Shown here piece by piece: positions 9,150-18,963 of a DNA stretch of 64,000 nt (its first letter is position 1; every line of letters begins with the position of its first letter). A program made the position numbers and the translations under genes. The stretch comes from Hanstruepera flava (GTDB taxonomy: Bacteria; Bacteroidota; Bacteroidia; Flavobacteriales; Flavobacteriaceae), in contig NZ_JALJCW010000001.1 in the NCBI RefSeq assembly GCF_023634025.1, forward strand, positions 348,501 through 412,500, read 5' to 3'. Under the pieces are notes generated by a model. That model was not told the origin of the DNA and searched no databases. It saw nothing but the letters and a program-made list of their open reading frames with translations.

Positions 9150-10153
9150 TTTGCTTTGAAAAATAAATCAGGAAATTGTTCCTCTGGATTTTTATTTAGC
9201 ACCTTAATTACAAAGATAGACTTTATAAACCCCAATCCATAGCCCCAAAACTGAATACAAACGGCCAGCAAAGCTAAAACTGATACAGCTAAACTTTTTG
9301 AAGAAAACAAGGCTGATATAAAAAGCACAAAAAAATAAAAACCATACAGATAGATGGGCCAGTTTATATGCAAGAAAATCAAAATTATAGATATTAAAAG
9401 CCCAAAAATAAATATGGTAGGAAACCAATAGGTAAACTTTCTAGTTTCTGGATGCCATGTATTTAAAATTGGCCGTACTAAACCAAATTTTAAAACTTGC
9501 TTATAAAATTTAGACCACGAAATGCGACGTTTATGATATACAAAAGCTTCATCTATTAATGCAGTTTGAAAACCATTTTTCCAAAGCCGTATTGACAGAT
9601 CAGGGTCTTCTCCTGGATGAATTCTTCCAAATCCTCCTGTTTTTAAAAAAGCTTCTTTAGAAATACCCATATTAAAACTTCTGGGTTGAAACTTATTCAC
9701 GCTAGCTTTATTACCACGAATACCGCCTGTGGTCAATACTGAAGTCATAGAAAAGTTAATAGCCTTTTGTATATCAGAAAAGCTACTATGGGCAGCATCT
9801 GGACCACCAAAACAATCAACATAATTTTTAGACAAGTATTCGTAAACCGTATTTAAATAATTAGTAGGCAGGATACAATCGGAATCTAAAATAATATAAT
9901 AGTTGCCTTTAGCTGCTTTCATACCATAATTACGAGAATCACCAGGCCCTGAATTATCCTTATACAGATACTGAATATCTAAATCATTTTTATATGAATT
10001 TACAATTGTTTCTGAACTTAAATTAGAACCATCTTCAACAATAACTATTTCAAAGGGAATATTAGCGCTTAAGTTTTTAAAGCTTAATAATAACTCATCT
10101 ATTTCGTCTGGACGATTATAAACAGGTATAATAAAGGAGAAACTTAACTGCAT
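9146..10153 (-). CDS. Family 2 glycosyltransferase, membrane-associated
   Basis: 335 residues. The GT-A fold is evident: IIPVYNRP at residues 8-15, IVEDGS at 38-43, and the metal-binding DSD at 90-92 in IILDSDC. GEDPDLSIRLW is the usual acidic active-site segment before the C-terminal hydrophobic helices (about 235-320) that would hold it to the inner membrane. Likely transfers a sugar to a lipid-linked or surface polysaccharide acceptor; the substrate cannot be predicted. First gene of the run leading into ybbR and coaE. Confidence 0.9.
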   Translation of the reverse strand: MQLSFSFIIPVYNRPDEIDELLLSFKNLSANIPFEIVIVEDGSNLSSETIVNSYKNDLDIQYLYKDNSGPGDSRNYGMKAAKGNYYIILDSDCILPTNYLNTVYEYLSKNYVDCFGGPDAAHSSFSDIQKAINFSMTSVLTTGGIRGNKASVNKFQPRSFNMGISKEAFLKTGGFGRIHPGEDPDLSIRLWKNGFQTALIDEAFVYHKRRISWSKFYKQVLKFGLVRPILNTWHPETRKFTYWFPTIFIFGLLISIILIFLHINWPIYLYGFYFFVLFISALFSSKSLAVSVLALLAVCIQFWGYGLGFIKSIFVIKVLNKNPEEQFPDLFFKAK

Positions 10154-10178
10154 ATGACAAATGTAATTAAACCCATAA

Positions 10179-10206
10179 AAAAAGCCACTTGTTTAAGTGG
10201 CTTTTT
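10179..10206 (-). terminator. Intrinsic terminator of the first T9SS protein gene
   Basis: A 12-bp stem, AAAAAGCCACTT (10179-10190) with AAGTGGCTTTTT (10195-10206), with a 4-base loop. It ends the transcript of the 765-residue secreted protein read on the minus strand. Confidence 0.85.
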
Positions 10207-10225
10207 AATTGTTAGTTTAAGTGTG

Positions 10226-12523
10226 TTAATTTTTAATTATCCTTATCGTTTCTACAGTATCATCAATTGTAACCTGAACAAAATACGATCCCGTTTTTAA
10301 GGGTGACATATCTAATTCGCTATTTAGTGTATTAGGAGCAGTTTGCATAACTTTTTGACCTAACATATTGTACACCACTATATTTTGAATATCTTTTTGT
10401 GCATTTAATGTTAGTGTGTTAGTAACTGGGTTGGGATAATAGGCGAATATTGAATTATTCTCAAAATCGTCAACACTTAAAGTAGCACTATATGCAGAAA
10501 TTTGGAAAGATACAATATCGTTATTTCCGTACTCAAAAATTCTTACATAAAGCGTTTGACCAGCTAAATTGATATCTGAAATTGATATCAAGGAATAAAA
10601 GCCATCATCACTTGCGTCATCATCACAAGCCACTAAAGCAAGTGAACCACAAGTGCCTGAATAAACCGCCATTCCAGTATCACCACCATCTCCAACAGGG
10701 TTTCCATTGGTTTCAATAGTTAAATTTCCATCAGCAGGAACCACTACCGAGTACCAAACATCTCCTCCTAGGTAAGAAGAACATCCAGGTGCTGGAATAG
10801 ATGGGTCACCAACTTCAGAGGCCGTTGCGCTCTCGTTATTACCATTTACTGCGTTATCAGCAAATACAGTGCCTGGTGTTAAAGGCTCTGCACCTGCACA
10901 ATCATCGTTACCTGGTGGTGGTGGCGCAGATTCAGACGTAAAACTCCATAGTGGACAACCTGTAGCAGGTGTAGTTGCATTTAAAGGTACAACTGTCCAG
11001 TAAATAGTTGTGTCATATGCTCCAACTGGCGCATCAAAAAATGTATCTGTTGTATTCGCAAAAAATGCTTGATCGCTACCATCAGACATTGTCCCTACAT
11101 AAATATCATATGCTGTAGGTGTTGGACCTGAAGCCGGTGCTGTCCAAGATAATGTTATTGGGTCAAATGCTTCAACTCCTGTTTCGCCATTAGCTGGAGT
11201 AATTGGTTCCATAGCACAATCGGGAGCAGGTTGTATTGGGGTGCAAGCTGCTTCAATATCAAACTCGACACCAGGATCACCATTAATCCAATTGCCAACA
11301 CGGATAAAATATTCATTTCCTGCCAAAGCTGTAAAGCTAACTTCAACTGGGTTTTCTCCAGAACCTCCAGCAGCAAAACAAGTACCAGGTGTTATACCTG
11401 CACAAGTTCCATCTGTGCTTTCATATACTTCCACCTGTGCTTCTTCAACTGATGCCGTAACAGTTAGAACTACATCCATATCTGTTCCTGTTAATTGATA
11501 CCAAACATCATCTCCAATTGTGCCAACACAAGAAGTTGCACTACCTCCGGAAGCTGCAACCGTAGTTTGACCAGTTAATGGTGTATTACATGTTAACATA
11601 GTAGCATTAGCACATAAATCATTAGAAGGTGGTGGTGCCGCGAGGGTGGTAAAACTTGTTGAAGGACTCCAATCACTATATCCATTGGCATCACAATTAG
11701 CTCTTACAAAAGCATAGTATGTGGTTGAAATATTTAAACCCGTTGCTGTATCCGTAGTTACTCCAGGTCCTGTTGAACCAGAGTCAATTGCTGTATCTGT
11801 ATCTGGATCTCCATCGGTATCCAAAACAACCCATTCAAATCCTAATGTAGCTCCAGCATCATCATCCCAAGACAAGTCAGCTGTAACATCTGTAGCTGCA
11901 GCCATAAGATTTCCTGGAACAAAACATGAAGGTGGCACAGCAGAAGTTATAGTTGGAGATTCAAAACAAAATCCCCATTCCCAAGCTCCACCTGTTCCTC
12001 CAGCATCATCATCAAAGTAAATTCTATATTGAAAATTAGTTTGTTGATTACCTGTAAATGCCATTATATCTAAAGGCATACTTGTAAACGAATCTCTAGC
12101 TCCAGAACAAAAATTATCTGTAGGTTGATCTGAAGTTCCTACAAATGTCTCCCAAACAACCCACATACCTGCATCTGCATCCCAGTACTCCAAAGTTAAT
12201 GTGTCATCCAAATCGTTGTAAGTAAAATCGACATCAACAGTTAACCAAGTTTCTCCAGCACCAAACGCAGCAGATAAATCAATTATTGGAGACTCTGCTG
12301 CAATATCATCTTCACTTGGGTTTCCAGCATCATCATCATCAAAAGCAAAGTTAGATGTGGTTGTCGGATCGGCTTCAAAAGCCGTAGGGTCTGTGTTATA
12401 AGTTCCAGTTACTGACCATGAAGCGTTTGGCCATCCCGCATTCTGATTTAATGTTTGACTGATTCCTTGCCATGAAACAAACAAAAACAATAAAAAAGAA
12501 AAACAATAGGTAGTTTTTTTCAT
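10226..12523 (-). CDS. Secreted multidomain protein with fibronectin type III domains and T9SS sorting tail
   Basis: 765 residues. Signal peptide at about 1-22 (ending WQGISQ). Then an N-terminal beta domain with acidic runs such as DDDDAGN, a fibronectin type III-like domain at about 197-292, a beta-sandwich domain (NDLCANATMLTCN) at about 300-425, a second Fn3-like domain at about 435-530, another sandwich domain (DDCAGAEPLTPG), and a type A T9SS sorting domain from about 690 (YYPNPVTNTL, then IRIIKN at the end). The product should cross the outer membrane through the type IX system and be attached to or released from the surface. No enzymatic motif is seen; adhesion or matrix binding is inference. 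It shares modules with the next gene. Confidence 0.88.
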   Translation of the reverse strand: MKKTTYCFSFLLFLFVSWQGISQTLNQNAGWPNASWSVTGTYNTDPTAFEADPTTTSNFAFDDDDAGNPSEDDIAAESPIIDLSAAFGAGETWLTVDVDFTYNDLDDTLTLEYWDADAGMWVVWETFVGTSDQPTDNFCSGARDSFTSMPLDIMAFTGNQQTNFQYRIYFDDDAGGTGGAWEWGFCFESPTITSAVPPSCFVPGNLMAAATDVTADLSWDDDAGATLGFEWVVLDTDGDPDTDTAIDSGSTGPGVTTDTATGLNISTTYYAFVRANCDANGYSDWSPSTSFTTLAAPPPSNDLCANATMLTCNTPLTGQTTVAASGGSATSCVGTIGDDVWYQLTGTDMDVVLTVTASVEEAQVEVYESTDGTCAGITPGTCFAAGGSGENPVEVSFTALAGNEYFIRVGNWINGDPGVEFDIEAACTPIQPAPDCAMEPITPANGETGVEAFDPITLSWTAPASGPTPTAYDIYVGTMSDGSDQAFFANTTDTFFDAPVGAYDTTIYWTVVPLNATTPATGCPLWSFTSESAPPPPGNDDCAGAEPLTPGTVFADNAVNGNNESATASEVGDPSIPAPGCSSYLGGDVWYSVVVPADGNLTIETNGNPVGDGGDTGMAVYSGTCGSLALVACDDDASDDGFYSLISISDINLAGQTLYVRIFEYGNNDIVSFQISAYSATLSVDDFENNSIFAYYPNPVTNTLTLNAQKDIQNIVVYNMLGQKVMQTAPNTLNSELDMSPLKTGSYFVQVTIDDTVETIRIIKN

Positions 12524-12657
12524 ATTGTATCAAATTAAATGTTAGTAGTTCTTTAAAGTTAAACAATATTTATTTTGAGTTAATTGGAAATAAACATTTA
12601 ATCGATTAAACGTTGTTTTCAATAGACCATCTGTAAATTAGTCGTTTAAACAACAAA

Positions 12658-12681
12658 AAAGCCGCTCAATTGAGCGGCTTT
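12658..12681 (-). terminator. Intrinsic terminator of the second T9SS protein gene
   Basis: A perfect palindrome, AAAGCCGCTCAA (12658-12669) with TTGAGCGGCTTT (12670-12681), with an A run on its left that reads as a U tract on the minus strand. It lies directly downstream of the 574-residue secreted protein gene. Confidence 0.8.
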
Positions 12682-12706
12682 AAAAAATCATATTTTAAAC
12701 TCTTAT

Positions 12707-14431
12707 TTAGTTTTTGATAATTCTAATTGTTTCTGTTACATTTTCAACTGTAACCTGTACGAAATAAGCACCAGGGTTCAAGGTTGTCATATCAACTTCG
12801 CTATTAACTGTATTAGGAGCAGTACGCATAACTTGCTGACCTAACATATTATACACAACTACATTTTGAATATCTTTTTGTGCATTTAATGTTAATGTAT
12901 TAGTAACTGGATTTGGATAGTAAGAGAATAAATCATCGTTAGCATTAAAATCTTCTGTTGATAATGTAACACCGCAAACTACATATCTCGTTCTTGCTGT
13001 ATTTTCATTACCACATTGGTCGTCAGTATGTGTGTAGAAACGTACATTACCTGTTACTGTTGATGTCCAAGTTACACTATCTAGACCTCCAATATAAGCT
13101 GTTAAACCGTCTTCACTAGCGATAGTAATAAAATCAGTAGGAACAGAACCTCCAAATATATAATTCTCTCCAGCAACAACAGTTACCAAAGAATACTCTC
13201 CTGCCCAAGCATTGGTAGTGATATTGTTTTGTGTTGTACCGTCACAAGTTGCAGAGGCAGCCACATCGTAAGTAGCTCCTGGAAATTGACCACTTGGAGC
13301 CGTTAAGCACGCATCTCCAGATGGTGTTTCACTAGTAGCAGACCACAATGCACATGGACCAAGAGCATCTACAGCACCAACTTTTGGTACAATTGACCAA
13401 TATACTGTTAAACCATATTCACCAAACGCAACATCATAAAATGTATCTGTTGTATTGGCAAAAAAGGCTTGGTCACTACCATCTGACATGAAGCCAATAT
13501 AAAAATCGTAAGAATCTGGAGTAGGTCCTGAAGCAGGAGCTGTCCATGAAAAAGTAATTGGTGCTACAGCACTTAATCCTGTTGCGCCATCAGCAGGTGT
13601 TATTGGTGCTGTTGCACAATCTGGTGGACATGATTCTAAAGTTGTTAAGTTATCAGTATCATTACATGTTCCATCTGCAGCATCTTCAACTGTAATAGTA
13701 ACATCTGTACCTGCAGAGAAAGGTCCAACAGAATATGGTGAAGCAGAACCGTCTATTCCATTTATTGCTGGAGCACCGCCATCGTTTAGAATATTAACTG
13801 TAGATGCTGTTCCTAATCCAGTAATATCTACATCAATAAAAAATTCATCAGCTGGACAGTTGTTCGTACCTTGACTTAAAGAAAAAACAGCTGGAACACA
13901 AGTAGGTGCAGGTGCAAATGTTAATGACCAGCTATCAACAGTTCCAACATCACCACCAGCATCGTCACATACTAGTAAGTTCCAAGTTCCGTCAGCATCC
14001 ACCCCTGTAAATGCAGACAATGGGTTTAAGGGATCAAAAGTACCAGTAACTGGTGTAGTTGCTGCAGTTGGGAGAGGAGTTCCTGCTCCGTCTTGCATAA
14101 TACAATCTACAAAACCATCTCCACTTCCTCCTATGTTTTGAATTAATAATACTGTAGTGCCTCCCGACGGATCTTGTAATTCAACTTGAATGTCAGCATT
14201 CCAGGTATGTGTAGCATTAAAAGTAACACTCTCTAAAACATTAGTAGTTCCTAAAACACCAACTCCAGTAACTGCAAGAGGTAAAGTTAATTCATCAGCC
14301 GTACCACATGTTGCAGCAGTGGTACCATTTCCGTTCTGCATATCGTAAGGACCACCAGTGTCTGTAAAGGTTTGAGAAAACCCTAATGAAAAGGTAAATA
14401 ATGCTAAAAATAATAAAGTAATTTTTTTCAT
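12707..14431 (-). CDS. Secreted protein with proprotein-convertase P-like domain, Fn3 and T9SS tail
   Basis: 574 residues. Signal peptide at about 1-19 (ending LGFSQ). The first ~150 mature residues resemble a P/Homo B domain: THTWNADIQVELQDPSG, later DADGTWNLLVCDDAGGDVG and SWSLTF. A middle beta region follows, then an Fn3-like module at about 275-365 that is very similar to one in the neighbouring 765-residue protein, a further sandwich domain, and a type A T9SS sorting domain from about 505. No protease domain precedes the P domain, so it is probably a binding or structural module. Transcribed separately from the neighbour, since each has its own terminator. Confidence 0.87.
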   Translation of the reverse strand: MKKITLLFLALFTFSLGFSQTFTDTGGPYDMQNGNGTTAATCGTADELTLPLAVTGVGVLGTTNVLESVTFNATHTWNADIQVELQDPSGGTTVLLIQNIGGSGDGFVDCIMQDGAGTPLPTAATTPVTGTFDPLNPLSAFTGVDADGTWNLLVCDDAGGDVGTVDSWSLTFAPAPTCVPAVFSLSQGTNNCPADEFFIDVDITGLGTASTVNILNDGGAPAINGIDGSASPYSVGPFSAGTDVTITVEDAADGTCNDTDNLTTLESCPPDCATAPITPADGATGLSAVAPITFSWTAPASGPTPDSYDFYIGFMSDGSDQAFFANTTDTFYDVAFGEYGLTVYWSIVPKVGAVDALGPCALWSATSETPSGDACLTAPSGQFPGATYDVAASATCDGTTQNNITTNAWAGEYSLVTVVAGENYIFGGSVPTDFITIASEDGLTAYIGGLDSVTWTSTVTGNVRFYTHTDDQCGNENTARTRYVVCGVTLSTEDFNANDDLFSYYPNPVTNTLTLNAQKDIQNVVVYNMLGQQVMRTAPNTVNSEVDMTTLNPGAYFVQVTVENVTETIRIIKN

Positions 14432-14552
14432 ATTTAATTGATTTGATTATAAATTATGTTAATAATTCTTAAAAATATGTAAATAATCTAGGTATAAAAG
14501 TATGACAACTATCAAATCGACAAAAGGATTGATTTTACCGATGAAATACATG

Positions 14553-16295
14553 CTACATTTTAACGATTTTTCTAACAATATCATTTTCATCGTGATATAC
14601 TTTTATATAATAAATACCACTTGAAAATTCTTCCAAATTCAAACTATACGTTTTTGAATTTGGTTGAGCTTTGAATATTTCTTTACCAAAAGAATCATAT
14701 AGTGAAAATCTGATTATAACAGTATTTGATTTAATAGTAATTTCTTCTAAAGTTGGGTTTGGAAAAACCAATACTTGCTGTATGTTCTCTTGAACGGATT
14801 CCGTAGATAGAGGATTTGAACCTTCAACAATAGTTAATGTATTATTTGCTGATACATTTTCTAAATAATCAACTTGACCGCTTAACCAGGTAACTTTAAT
14901 ATATTCCACCACTGTATTTGAGCCAAGACCAAAAAATTCTGTGTTAGAATTTTGAGAAATATAACCTTCACCGCATAAAGTATAACGATACTGTTTATTC
15001 CCATTTACAGATATTTCAATTTTAGAGCCAATACCATCTTTATTACTTAATACTCCCTGTAGGTTTACCTTTAACCAATTATTAGTTTGTGTGGCTACAT
15101 TTTTCCATAAAAAAACATTCTCGTTATTTGAATTACTTACCAATATTTCTGGATAACCATCATTATCCACATCTCCTATTGCGTTTGAATGGCTAATTCC
15201 TGTATCTCCTAAAAAACCTGCAGAAGGTGTACTGAATGTTTCATCAGCATTATTTGTATAAAATTGTGCTGATGCTAACGATGGAATACTCCCATCCATT
15301 GAGCAACTTACATACATATCGAGATCCATATCGTTATCAGCATCTAAAAAAACGCTTCCCCATGCGAAACTGTTTAAAGCTGTACCAGTAACGGTAGTAA
15401 CATCTGTAAATGTACCATCACCATTATTTTTATAGAAAACATTACCGCCAATAGGTGTATTAGTTATGTAAATATCAAACCAGCCATCATTATTATAATC
15501 TCCTATTGTTGCCGTCATTGCATCGATGGCTACATTAACTCCTGCAGCGGCAGCTACATTTGTAAATGTATTGTCTCCATTATTATGGTAAAGAAAATTT
15601 TCATTAAAGTTCTTATCGTTAATTACATAAATATCTTGCCAACCATCATTATCATAATCGAAGAATGCAGAACAAAACGACAAGTGACTTGATGTATGTA
15701 TTCCTGCAGCTATACTAATATCAGAAAAGGTACCGTCTTGATTGTTCAAAAACAAACGATTAGGCTGTACAAAATTGTCATCTCTGTTGCTTAAAAATAA
15801 ATCTAAAAAACCATCATTATTAATGTCCCCAAATGAGGCTCCCCAAGTTTCAATATTAGTTGTTGGTAATCCGGCTAGAGCTGTTACTTCTGTAAACATA
15901 AAAGCCCCATTATTGTTATAAAGATGATTGCCATCAGTATTACTGACTACCATTAAATCTTTATCTCCGTCATTATCATAATCTGCCCAAACAATTTGTC
16001 TGCCTTGCACATTATTTGAAGTAAGAGCAAAATTTTGTCGCGTAAAAGTTCCGTCTTGATTATTTAGAAAAAATTCTGATTGACTTCCAGATTCAGTGGC
16101 TAATGAGATGTCATCCCAACCATCATTATTAAAATCGATGAAAGAAACTCCTGAACCATATTCTAAATCTCCCGCAGACATAACAACTCCAAGAGCAGTT
16201 GCTTGATTTTCGAAATTAATTTGTGCTTTAAGATTGTAAGTTAAGCACATAAACAAGAAAAAACATAATAAACCTTTAGACTCCATAATTAACAT
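14553..16295 (-). CDS. Secreted FG-GAP/VCBS-repeat protein with UnbV/ASPIC domain and T9SS tail
   Basis: 580 residues with a signal peptide (ending NLKAQ at about 25). Residues 30-390 hold about six to seven FG-GAP/VCBS repeats with calcium-binding-type signatures such as DFNNDGWDD, DYDNDGDKD, DINNDGFLD and DVDNDGYPE, predicting a beta-propeller. Then comes an UnbV/ASPIC-like domain (GIGSKIEISVNG, VTWLSGQVDYLENV) as in CRTAC1-type proteins, and a T9SS type A tail (VFPNPTLEEITI ... GIYYIKVY ... KIVKM). Two ATGs are possible, 16295 or 16286. Surface-exposed binding protein is the likely role; partner unknown. Confidence 0.88.
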   Translation of the reverse strand: MLIMESKGLLCFFLFMCLTYNLKAQINFENQATALGVVMSAGDLEYGSGVSFIDFNNDGWDDISLATESGSQSEFFLNNQDGTFTRQNFALTSNNVQGRQIVWADYDNDGDKDLMVVSNTDGNHLYNNNGAFMFTEVTALAGLPTTNIETWGASFGDINNDGFLDLFLSNRDDNFVQPNRLFLNNQDGTFSDISIAAGIHTSSHLSFCSAFFDYDNDGWQDIYVINDKNFNENFLYHNNGDNTFTNVAAAAGVNVAIDAMTATIGDYNNDGWFDIYITNTPIGGNVFYKNNGDGTFTDVTTVTGTALNSFAWGSVFLDADNDMDLDMYVSCSMDGSIPSLASAQFYTNNADETFSTPSAGFLGDTGISHSNAIGDVDNDGYPEILVSNSNNENVFLWKNVATQTNNWLKVNLQGVLSNKDGIGSKIEISVNGNKQYRYTLCGEGYISQNSNTEFFGLGSNTVVEYIKVTWLSGQVDYLENVSANNTLTIVEGSNPLSTESVQENIQQVLVFPNPTLEEITIKSNTVIIRFSLYDSFGKEIFKAQPNSKTYSLNLEEFSSGIYYIKVYHDENDIVRKIVKM

Positions 16296-16343
16296 CTATT
16301 CCACTAATATAGATAAATTTTAATTTAAATATTTGCAAAAAAA

Positions 16344-16375
16344 AAAGCGAGAATCCTGTAATGAATTCTCGCTTT
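16344..16375 (-). terminator. Intrinsic terminator behind fabI
   Basis: AAAGCGAGAAT (16344-16354) pairs with ATTCTCGCTTT (16365-16375). The A run at 16337-16346 becomes a U tract on the minus strand. Confidence 0.85.
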
Positions 16376-16397
16376 AATAAATCTTGTATATTGTATA

Positions 16398-17213
16398 TTA
16401 TTTTTTGACAAAAGCCTCCATAACCGCATCGCTAACTCCCATATTACTAAATCCACCATCATGAAATAAATTCTGGAGTGTAACTTTTCTTGTTAAATCA
16501 CTAAACAACGAAACGGTATAGTTTGCACAATCAAGAGCCGTTGCATTACCTAAAGGCGACATTTTTTCGGCATAAGAAATAAACCCATCAAACCCTTTTA
16601 CACCACTACCTGCAGTTGTTGGTGTTGGTGATTGAGAGATGGTATTAACACGAACTTTTTTATCACGCCCAAAGAAATAGCCAAAACTTCTTGCTATACT
16701 TTCTAATAGTGCCTTATTGTCTGCCATATCATTATAATCTGGAAAAACACGTTGGGCAGCCATGTATGTTAATGCCACTATACTACCCCATTCATTCATG
16801 GCATCTTTTTGATAAAGCGTTTGCATAACTTTATGAAAAGAAGTTGCCGATACATCAGTACCTTTTTGGGTCCAATCATAATTTTGTTCCGTATAATGAT
16901 TTCCTTTTCTAACATTTATTGACATACCAATAGAATGCAAAACAAAATCGATTTTACCTCCTAAAATCTCCATAGATTTTTCAACCAGGTTTTCTAAATC
17001 TTCAAGCGAAGTAGCATCAGCAGGAATAACTTGAGAGCCTGTTTTTTCAGCTAAAGCATTAATTTGTCCCATTCTCATAGCAACTGGAGCATTGGTTAAA
17101 ACAAAAGTCCCACCTTCTTCGTGTACACGTTCTGCTGTTTTCCATGCTATTGAATTCTCATCTAAAGCTCCAAAAATAATTCCTTTCTTACCTTTTAATA
17201 AATTATATGACAT
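16398..17213 (-). CDS. fabI: Enoyl-[acyl-carrier-protein] reductase (NADH), FabI type
   Basis: 271 residues. Catalyses the last reduction in each cycle of type II fatty acid synthesis in the cytoplasm. It is an atypical short-chain dehydrogenase: the nucleotide-binding segment reads GALDENSIAW (15-24), and the active-site pair is Y160-x6-K167, with Y150 in the earlier FabI tyrosine position. Its end is marked by a strong terminator. A TATCTTTG -7 element at 17242-17249 on the minus strand lies between it and recN, so it probably has its own promoter. Confidence 0.95.
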   Translation of the reverse strand: MSYNLLKGKKGIIFGALDENSIAWKTAERVHEEGGTFVLTNAPVAMRMGQINALAEKTGSQVIPADATSLEDLENLVEKSMEILGGKIDFVLHSIGMSINVRKGNHYTEQNYDWTQKGTDVSATSFHKVMQTLYQKDAMNEWGSIVALTYMAAQRVFPDYNDMADNKALLESIARSFGYFFGRDKKVRVNTISQSPTPTTAGSGVKGFDGFISYAEKMSPLGNATALDCANYTVSLFSDLTRKVTLQNLFHDGGFSNMGVSDAVMEAFVKK

Positions 17214-17241
17214 AGTTATGATCGTTAGTTGTTTTGTTTTT

Positions 17242-17249
17242 CAAAGATA
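17242..17249 (-). promoter_or_regulatory. Predicted fabI promoter, -7 element
   Basis: The minus strand reads TATCTTTG, an exact match to the Bacteroidota -7 consensus TAnnTTTG, about 29 bases before the fabI ATG. No TTG at the ideal distance is seen, so only the -7 part is supported. Confidence 0.5.
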
Positions 17250-17252
17250 GTA

Positions 17253-18905
17253 TTAATTCAATAATTGTTTAGCATGAGCAACTGCAGAAGTTGAAATTTC
17301 TTTTCCACCAAGCATTTGAGCTATTTCAACAATGCGATCATCTTGATTTAATTTTCTTAATCCAGATTGCGTTACATTATCCACATCTTCCTTAAATACC
17401 TTAAAATGAGTATGGCCTTTCGCTGCTATTTGTGGTAAATGTGTTATAGTAAACACTTGCATTTTCTCACTCATTTGCAACATAATATTGGCCATTTTAT
17501 TTGAAACCTCTCCAGAAACCCCTGAATCAATTTCATCAAACATTATTGCAGGCAATTGAATATAATTAGCTAAAATAGACTTTATTGCCAACATAATTCT
17601 GGAAAGTTCTCCTCCAGAAGCTGCCTTTTTCAATTCATTGAACGATCCACCTTTGTTGGCCGAGAACAGAAAATCTAAATCATCTTTGCCATTACCGAAG
17701 TATTCATTTTTAGAATTAACTGTAATTTTAAATTTAGCATTTGGCATTCCCAATTGCCCTAAAATAGATTCTAATTGGCTTATCAAGTTTGGAAGAACTT
17801 TTGTTCTGCTAACACTTATAAGATTAGCTATTTCGTCTAATTCAATTTTGGTACTGTTAACCTCTTGTAGTTTTTCTTGAATAGAATCGTCAAGGCTTTC
17901 GATAAAACTGACTTTTTGTTCTAAATTATCTCTTACCTCAATTAATTCAGATACCTCATTAACCAAATGTTTTTTTAGTAAGCTGTTAATTACTTGAAGT
18001 TTGTGCGATACGACTTCCAACTGCTTTGGGTCCAGTTCTAAAGCATCTTGTAAGTTTTCTAAATCCGTAAAAATATCATCCAATTCAATTGAAACACTTT
18101 CTATACGTGTATGAATATTTTGATATTTGGTTGCAAATTTTGATAGCTTTTGGGTTAACGCCTTTAAATTAAACATAGCAGCAGAAACGCCTATCTCATC
18201 TTCATTAAAAATGGTGTTTGCATGAGCCAAACTCTCTTTAATTTCCTCAACGTTACTTAAAGTCTCGTACTCCTCCTCCAATGCTTGTAAATCATTTTCT
18301 TCAAGTCTTATCTCTTGAAGCTCTTGTAGTAAAAACATGTTATAGTCATGTTCTTTTAAAGATTCAGATTTATGCTTCAAAAGCTCATCATACTCATGTT
18401 GTGCCTTTTTTAAATTTAATAGTGCTTCCTTATAGGCAATAAGGTATTTTTTGTTATTTGCCAAAGCATCTATTACTTGAAATTGATATAAATTATCTGT
18501 TAATTGAAGCGTTTGGTGTTGCGAGTGAATATCTATTAATTGCTCACCCAACTTCTGTAAATCACTTAAATTCACAGGGGAATCATTTACAAAAGCCCTG
18601 GATTTTCCTGATGGTAGAATTTCCCTTCTAATAATGGTTTGTTTGTCGTAATCAAAATCCAGTTTATTAAATAGAGCTTCTAAATCGTAATCAGACACAT
18701 TAAAAACAGCTTCAATGACACACTTATTTTCTGTGTTTTTTAAGGCACTTAAATCTGCCCGTTTTCCTAAAATGAGTGATAACCCTCCTAAAAGTATAGA
18801 TTTTCCTGCACCAGTTTCACCAGTAATAATGGTTAATCCTTGCGTAAAATCAACTTGAAGGTTCTCAATTAAAGCATAATTTTTTATTGAAAGTGAAGCT
18901 AGCAA
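17253..18905 (-). CDS. recN: DNA repair protein RecN
   Basis: 550 residues, normal for the family. An SMC-like ATPase that acts at double-strand breaks. Walker A is GETGAGKS at 29-36. The central region (about 150-350) is coiled coil with many Glu, Leu and Lys. The C-terminal part has the ABC signature ASGGELSRIMLA and Walker B IMFDEIDSGVSG. The start codon is TTG (18903-18905); the residues after it (LASLSIKNYALIE) match the usual RecN N terminus, so the non-ATG start is preferred. It follows the DUF4835 gene by 58 bases. Confidence 0.95.
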   Translation of the reverse strand: MLASLSIKNYALIENLQVDFTQGLTIITGETGAGKSILLGGLSLILGKRADLSALKNTENKCVIEAVFNVSDYDLEALFNKLDFDYDKQTIIRREILPSGKSRAFVNDSPVNLSDLQKLGEQLIDIHSQHQTLQLTDNLYQFQVIDALANNKKYLIAYKEALLNLKKAQHEYDELLKHKSESLKEHDYNMFLLQELQEIRLEENDLQALEEEYETLSNVEEIKESLAHANTIFNEDEIGVSAAMFNLKALTQKLSKFATKYQNIHTRIESVSIELDDIFTDLENLQDALELDPKQLEVVSHKLQVINSLLKKHLVNEVSELIEVRDNLEQKVSFIESLDDSIQEKLQEVNSTKIELDEIANLISVSRTKVLPNLISQLESILGQLGMPNAKFKITVNSKNEYFGNGKDDLDFLFSANKGGSFNELKKAASGGELSRIMLAIKSILANYIQLPAIMFDEIDSGVSGEVSNKMANIMLQMSEKMQVFTITHLPQIAAKGHTHFKVFKEDVDNVTQSGLRKLNQDDRIVEIAQMLGGKEISTSAVAHAKQLLN

Positions 18906-18963
18906 GACAATTGGTTTAAGTTTGGTTAAAAATACGAATTCAATTTAGTAAAAAACCAAATTA

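Noticed and set aside
11155..12020. Open frames opposite to or inside the T9SS protein genes
   Set aside because: They are shadows created by the repetitive, Thr/Ser/Pro-rich coding sequence of the real genes.
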